A stretch of DNA of 8,571 bases from Methylovulum sp. (GTDB taxonomy: Bacteria; Pseudomonadota; Gammaproteobacteria; Methylococcales; Methylomonadaceae), in NCBI GenBank assembly GCA_004299465.1, contig SCST01000694.1:1-8571 (forward strand), read 5' to 3'. The notes under the pieces were generated by a model, which saw only the letters and a program-made list of their open reading frames with translations, was not told the origin of the DNA and made no database searches. Position numbers and translations under genes: made by a program. Numbering within the stretch: position 1 is the stretch's first letter; each line of letters opens with the position of its first letter. Positions 7,786 to 8,571 of the stretch are shown piece after piece.

Positions 7786-7831
7786 AGCAAAAAACACCTA
7801 AGCTATTGACGACAACCCCAGGGAGTGAGCA

Positions 7832-8323
7832 TTGAACGAATTAAAACAAATTATTTCCCTGCGCCTGGTTGACAGTGACCGCGCCGCCGTCCAGGCGATT
7901 GCATCCCGCCTCTTCGTCAGGGAATCGGATATTTACCGTTTTGCCATTAATTACCTGCTCAACAGGTTCGGTTGCTTGTTTGATGAGTCCTGCACGGGCA
8001 GCGATTTATTACCCGCCATGCTCGAAATAAGGGCGGAAATCAACCATACCCTGGGACTCAAGAGACACCAGCTTGAAAAAATCATTAACGGCAATAACCT
8101 GCATCCCGACAAATATGTTGCGATGTCGGATATTGAACTGCTGCTGATGCCCCAGCATATATTGAAGCAGCGCTTGATGAAGCTTGATGAAACGCCTAAA
8201 ACGCATACCGACGTGGAATCCTGGCTCAAACTCTACCTGACTGAAAAATACAATTTGCTGGAAATCGAGAAAGATATGCTGTTTGGCGATACCGCGGAAA
8301 TTTACAATTATAAAGAGACATGA
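7832..8323 (+). CDS. Small ribbon-helix-helix protein with unknown C-terminal domain
   Basis: A 163-residue protein. Residues 7-46 fit a ribbon-helix-helix (MetJ/Arc-type) DNA-binding unit: strand IISLRL (7-12), helix A SDRAAVQAIASRL (15-27), turn FVR, helix B ESDIYRFAINYLLNRF (31-46). Residues about 60-163 are predicted helical and charged, with MSDIELLLMPQHILKQRLMKL in the middle; I do not recognise this part. It has no signal peptide or membrane segment, so it is probably cytoplasmic. The start is TTG: GGGAG lies 6 nt upstream, an in-frame TGA at 7826-7828 rules out extension, and the next in-frame ATG would delete the RHH. A rare start codon usually means low expression, as expected of a regulator. 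A regulator of the divergent locus, or an antitoxin-like protein without a visible toxin, are both possible. Confidence 0.72.
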   Translation: MNELKQIISLRLVDSDRAAVQAIASRLFVRESDIYRFAINYLLNRFGCLFDESCTGSDLLPAMLEIRAEINHTLGLKRHQLEKIINGNNLHPDKYVAMSDIELLLMPQHILKQRLMKLDETPKTHTDVESWLKLYLTEKYNLLEIEKDMLFGDTAEIYNYKET

Positions 8324-8325
8324 GA

Positions 8326-8340
8326 TAACACACCGTGTTA
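8326..8340 (+). terminator. Small hairpin right after the RHH stop codon
   Basis: TAACAC (8326-8331) and GTGTTA (8335-8340) pair perfectly around ACC, two bases after the TGA. There is no T-run, so a classical terminator is unlikely. It may be a weak 3' structure between two co-transcribed genes. Confidence 0.25.
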
Positions 8341-8413
8341 CCCGCCGCACAAACGCTCCGCGCGTGCCGCCTTCCCAAAAACGAGAGCTTCAACATTATT
8401 TTTGAAACCAGCA

Positions 8414-8571
8414 GTGTTTAATATAACCCGTAGCGGCAATCATCTCTTTCCAATTTTGGCTGCCGGGTTAGCATTCGCTTACTTGCTGGCAATCGGCGTT
8501 CCCGCACTCTTGCAATCCGGCGCCGGCACCAGGCCGGCGGCGCCCCAGCCTGCCGCTCCGCAAGACCATCC
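8414..8571 (+). CDS. Membrane-anchored protein, N-terminus only (runs off right edge)
   Basis: An open frame from GTG at 8414 runs to the window end (52 codons and two bases). A short polar N-terminus (VFNITRSGNH) is followed by one hydrophobic segment, about residues 11-33 (LFPILAAGLAFAYLLAIGVP), then an Ala/Pro-rich linker (RPAAPQPAAPQDHP). This is the layout of an inner-membrane-anchored periplasmic protein, as in TonB- or GspC-like proteins, but no motif assigns a family. The start is unsure: neither GTG 8414 nor in-frame TTG 8402 has a good ribosome site, and the frame is open back to the RHH stop at 8321. It lies 90 bp after the RHH gene on the same strand, so co-transcription is likely. 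Confidence 0.55.
   Translation, partial: MFNITRSGNHLFPILAAGLAFAYLLAIGVPALLQSGAGTRPAAPQPAAPQDH

Larger units (their letters stand above)
7211..7831. other. Long divergent intergenic region
   Basis: These 621 bp lie between the leftward PstS-like gene and the rightward RHH gene, and I find no coding sequence in them. From left to right they contain an AT-rich leader of the PstS-like gene (7211-7250), a 6-bp hairpin GCCTGC/GCAGGC (7297-7317), an imperfect AATCC...GGATT hairpin (about 7381-7408), overlapping AT-rich palindromes (7523-7541), a CGTTCC...GAACG hairpin (7625-7653) and a REP pair (7710-7785). Promoters for both genes should lie here, but no -35/-10 pair that I could read is convincing. 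Confidence 0.7.

Noticed and set aside
8009..8350. Minus-strand open frame of 113 codons opposite the RHH gene
   Set aside because: It overlaps the RHH protein almost entirely. The RHH frame has the recognisable fold and a ribosome site; this one has neither.

Overview
The window looks like an accessory surface/secretion locus of a Gram-negative, probably gammaproteobacterial, chromosome of roughly 50% GC. The evidence for Gram-negative is direct: Sec signal peptides, an outer-membrane barrel transporter and its secreted partner. The dispersed GTAG-type hairpin pairs and a CGTTCC...GAACG hairpin recall repeats I remember from methanotrophic Methylococcales and relatives. That placement is a guess from memory, not a result.

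Layout. The left 7.2 kb is transcribed leftwards. From right to left it holds (i) a 531-residue periplasmic or secreted PstS-like substrate-binding protein rich in cysteine, (ii) a TpsB outer-membrane transporter of the ShlB/FhaC/HecB family, and (iii) the N-terminal 1141 codons of a very large TpsA filamentous-haemagglutinin-type exoprotein, which runs off the left edge with no stop. A 13-bp perfect hairpin separates (i) from (ii), and a sigma70-like promoter candidate lies just before (ii). A 76-bp inverted pair of REP-like hairpins sits between (ii) and (iii). The right part is transcribed rightwards: a small ribbon-helix-helix (RHH) protein of unknown target starting at TTG, then the start of a membrane-anchored protein that runs off the right edge. 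The two divergent groups are separated by 621 bp with no gene, carrying overlapping AT-rich palindromes, a hairpin repeat and a second copy of the 76-bp REP pair in the opposite orientation.

How the parts work together. TpsA and TpsB form a two-partner (type Vb) secretion pair: TpsA crosses the inner membrane by Sec, its N-terminal TPS domain is recognised by the TpsB POTRA domains, and the protein is threaded through the TpsB barrel to become a surface or released beta-helical fibre, usually an adhesin. The PstS-like protein lies upstream on the same strand with no ABC transporter genes in view, so it may bind an anion outside the usual uptake system or belong to the envelope machinery. The RHH protein is a candidate local regulator of the divergent region. 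These last links are inference.

The most unusual thing seen is the pair of 76-bp REP elements. Their two unlike arms match at all 40 positions in opposite orientation, while the 36-nt cores match only at chance level.
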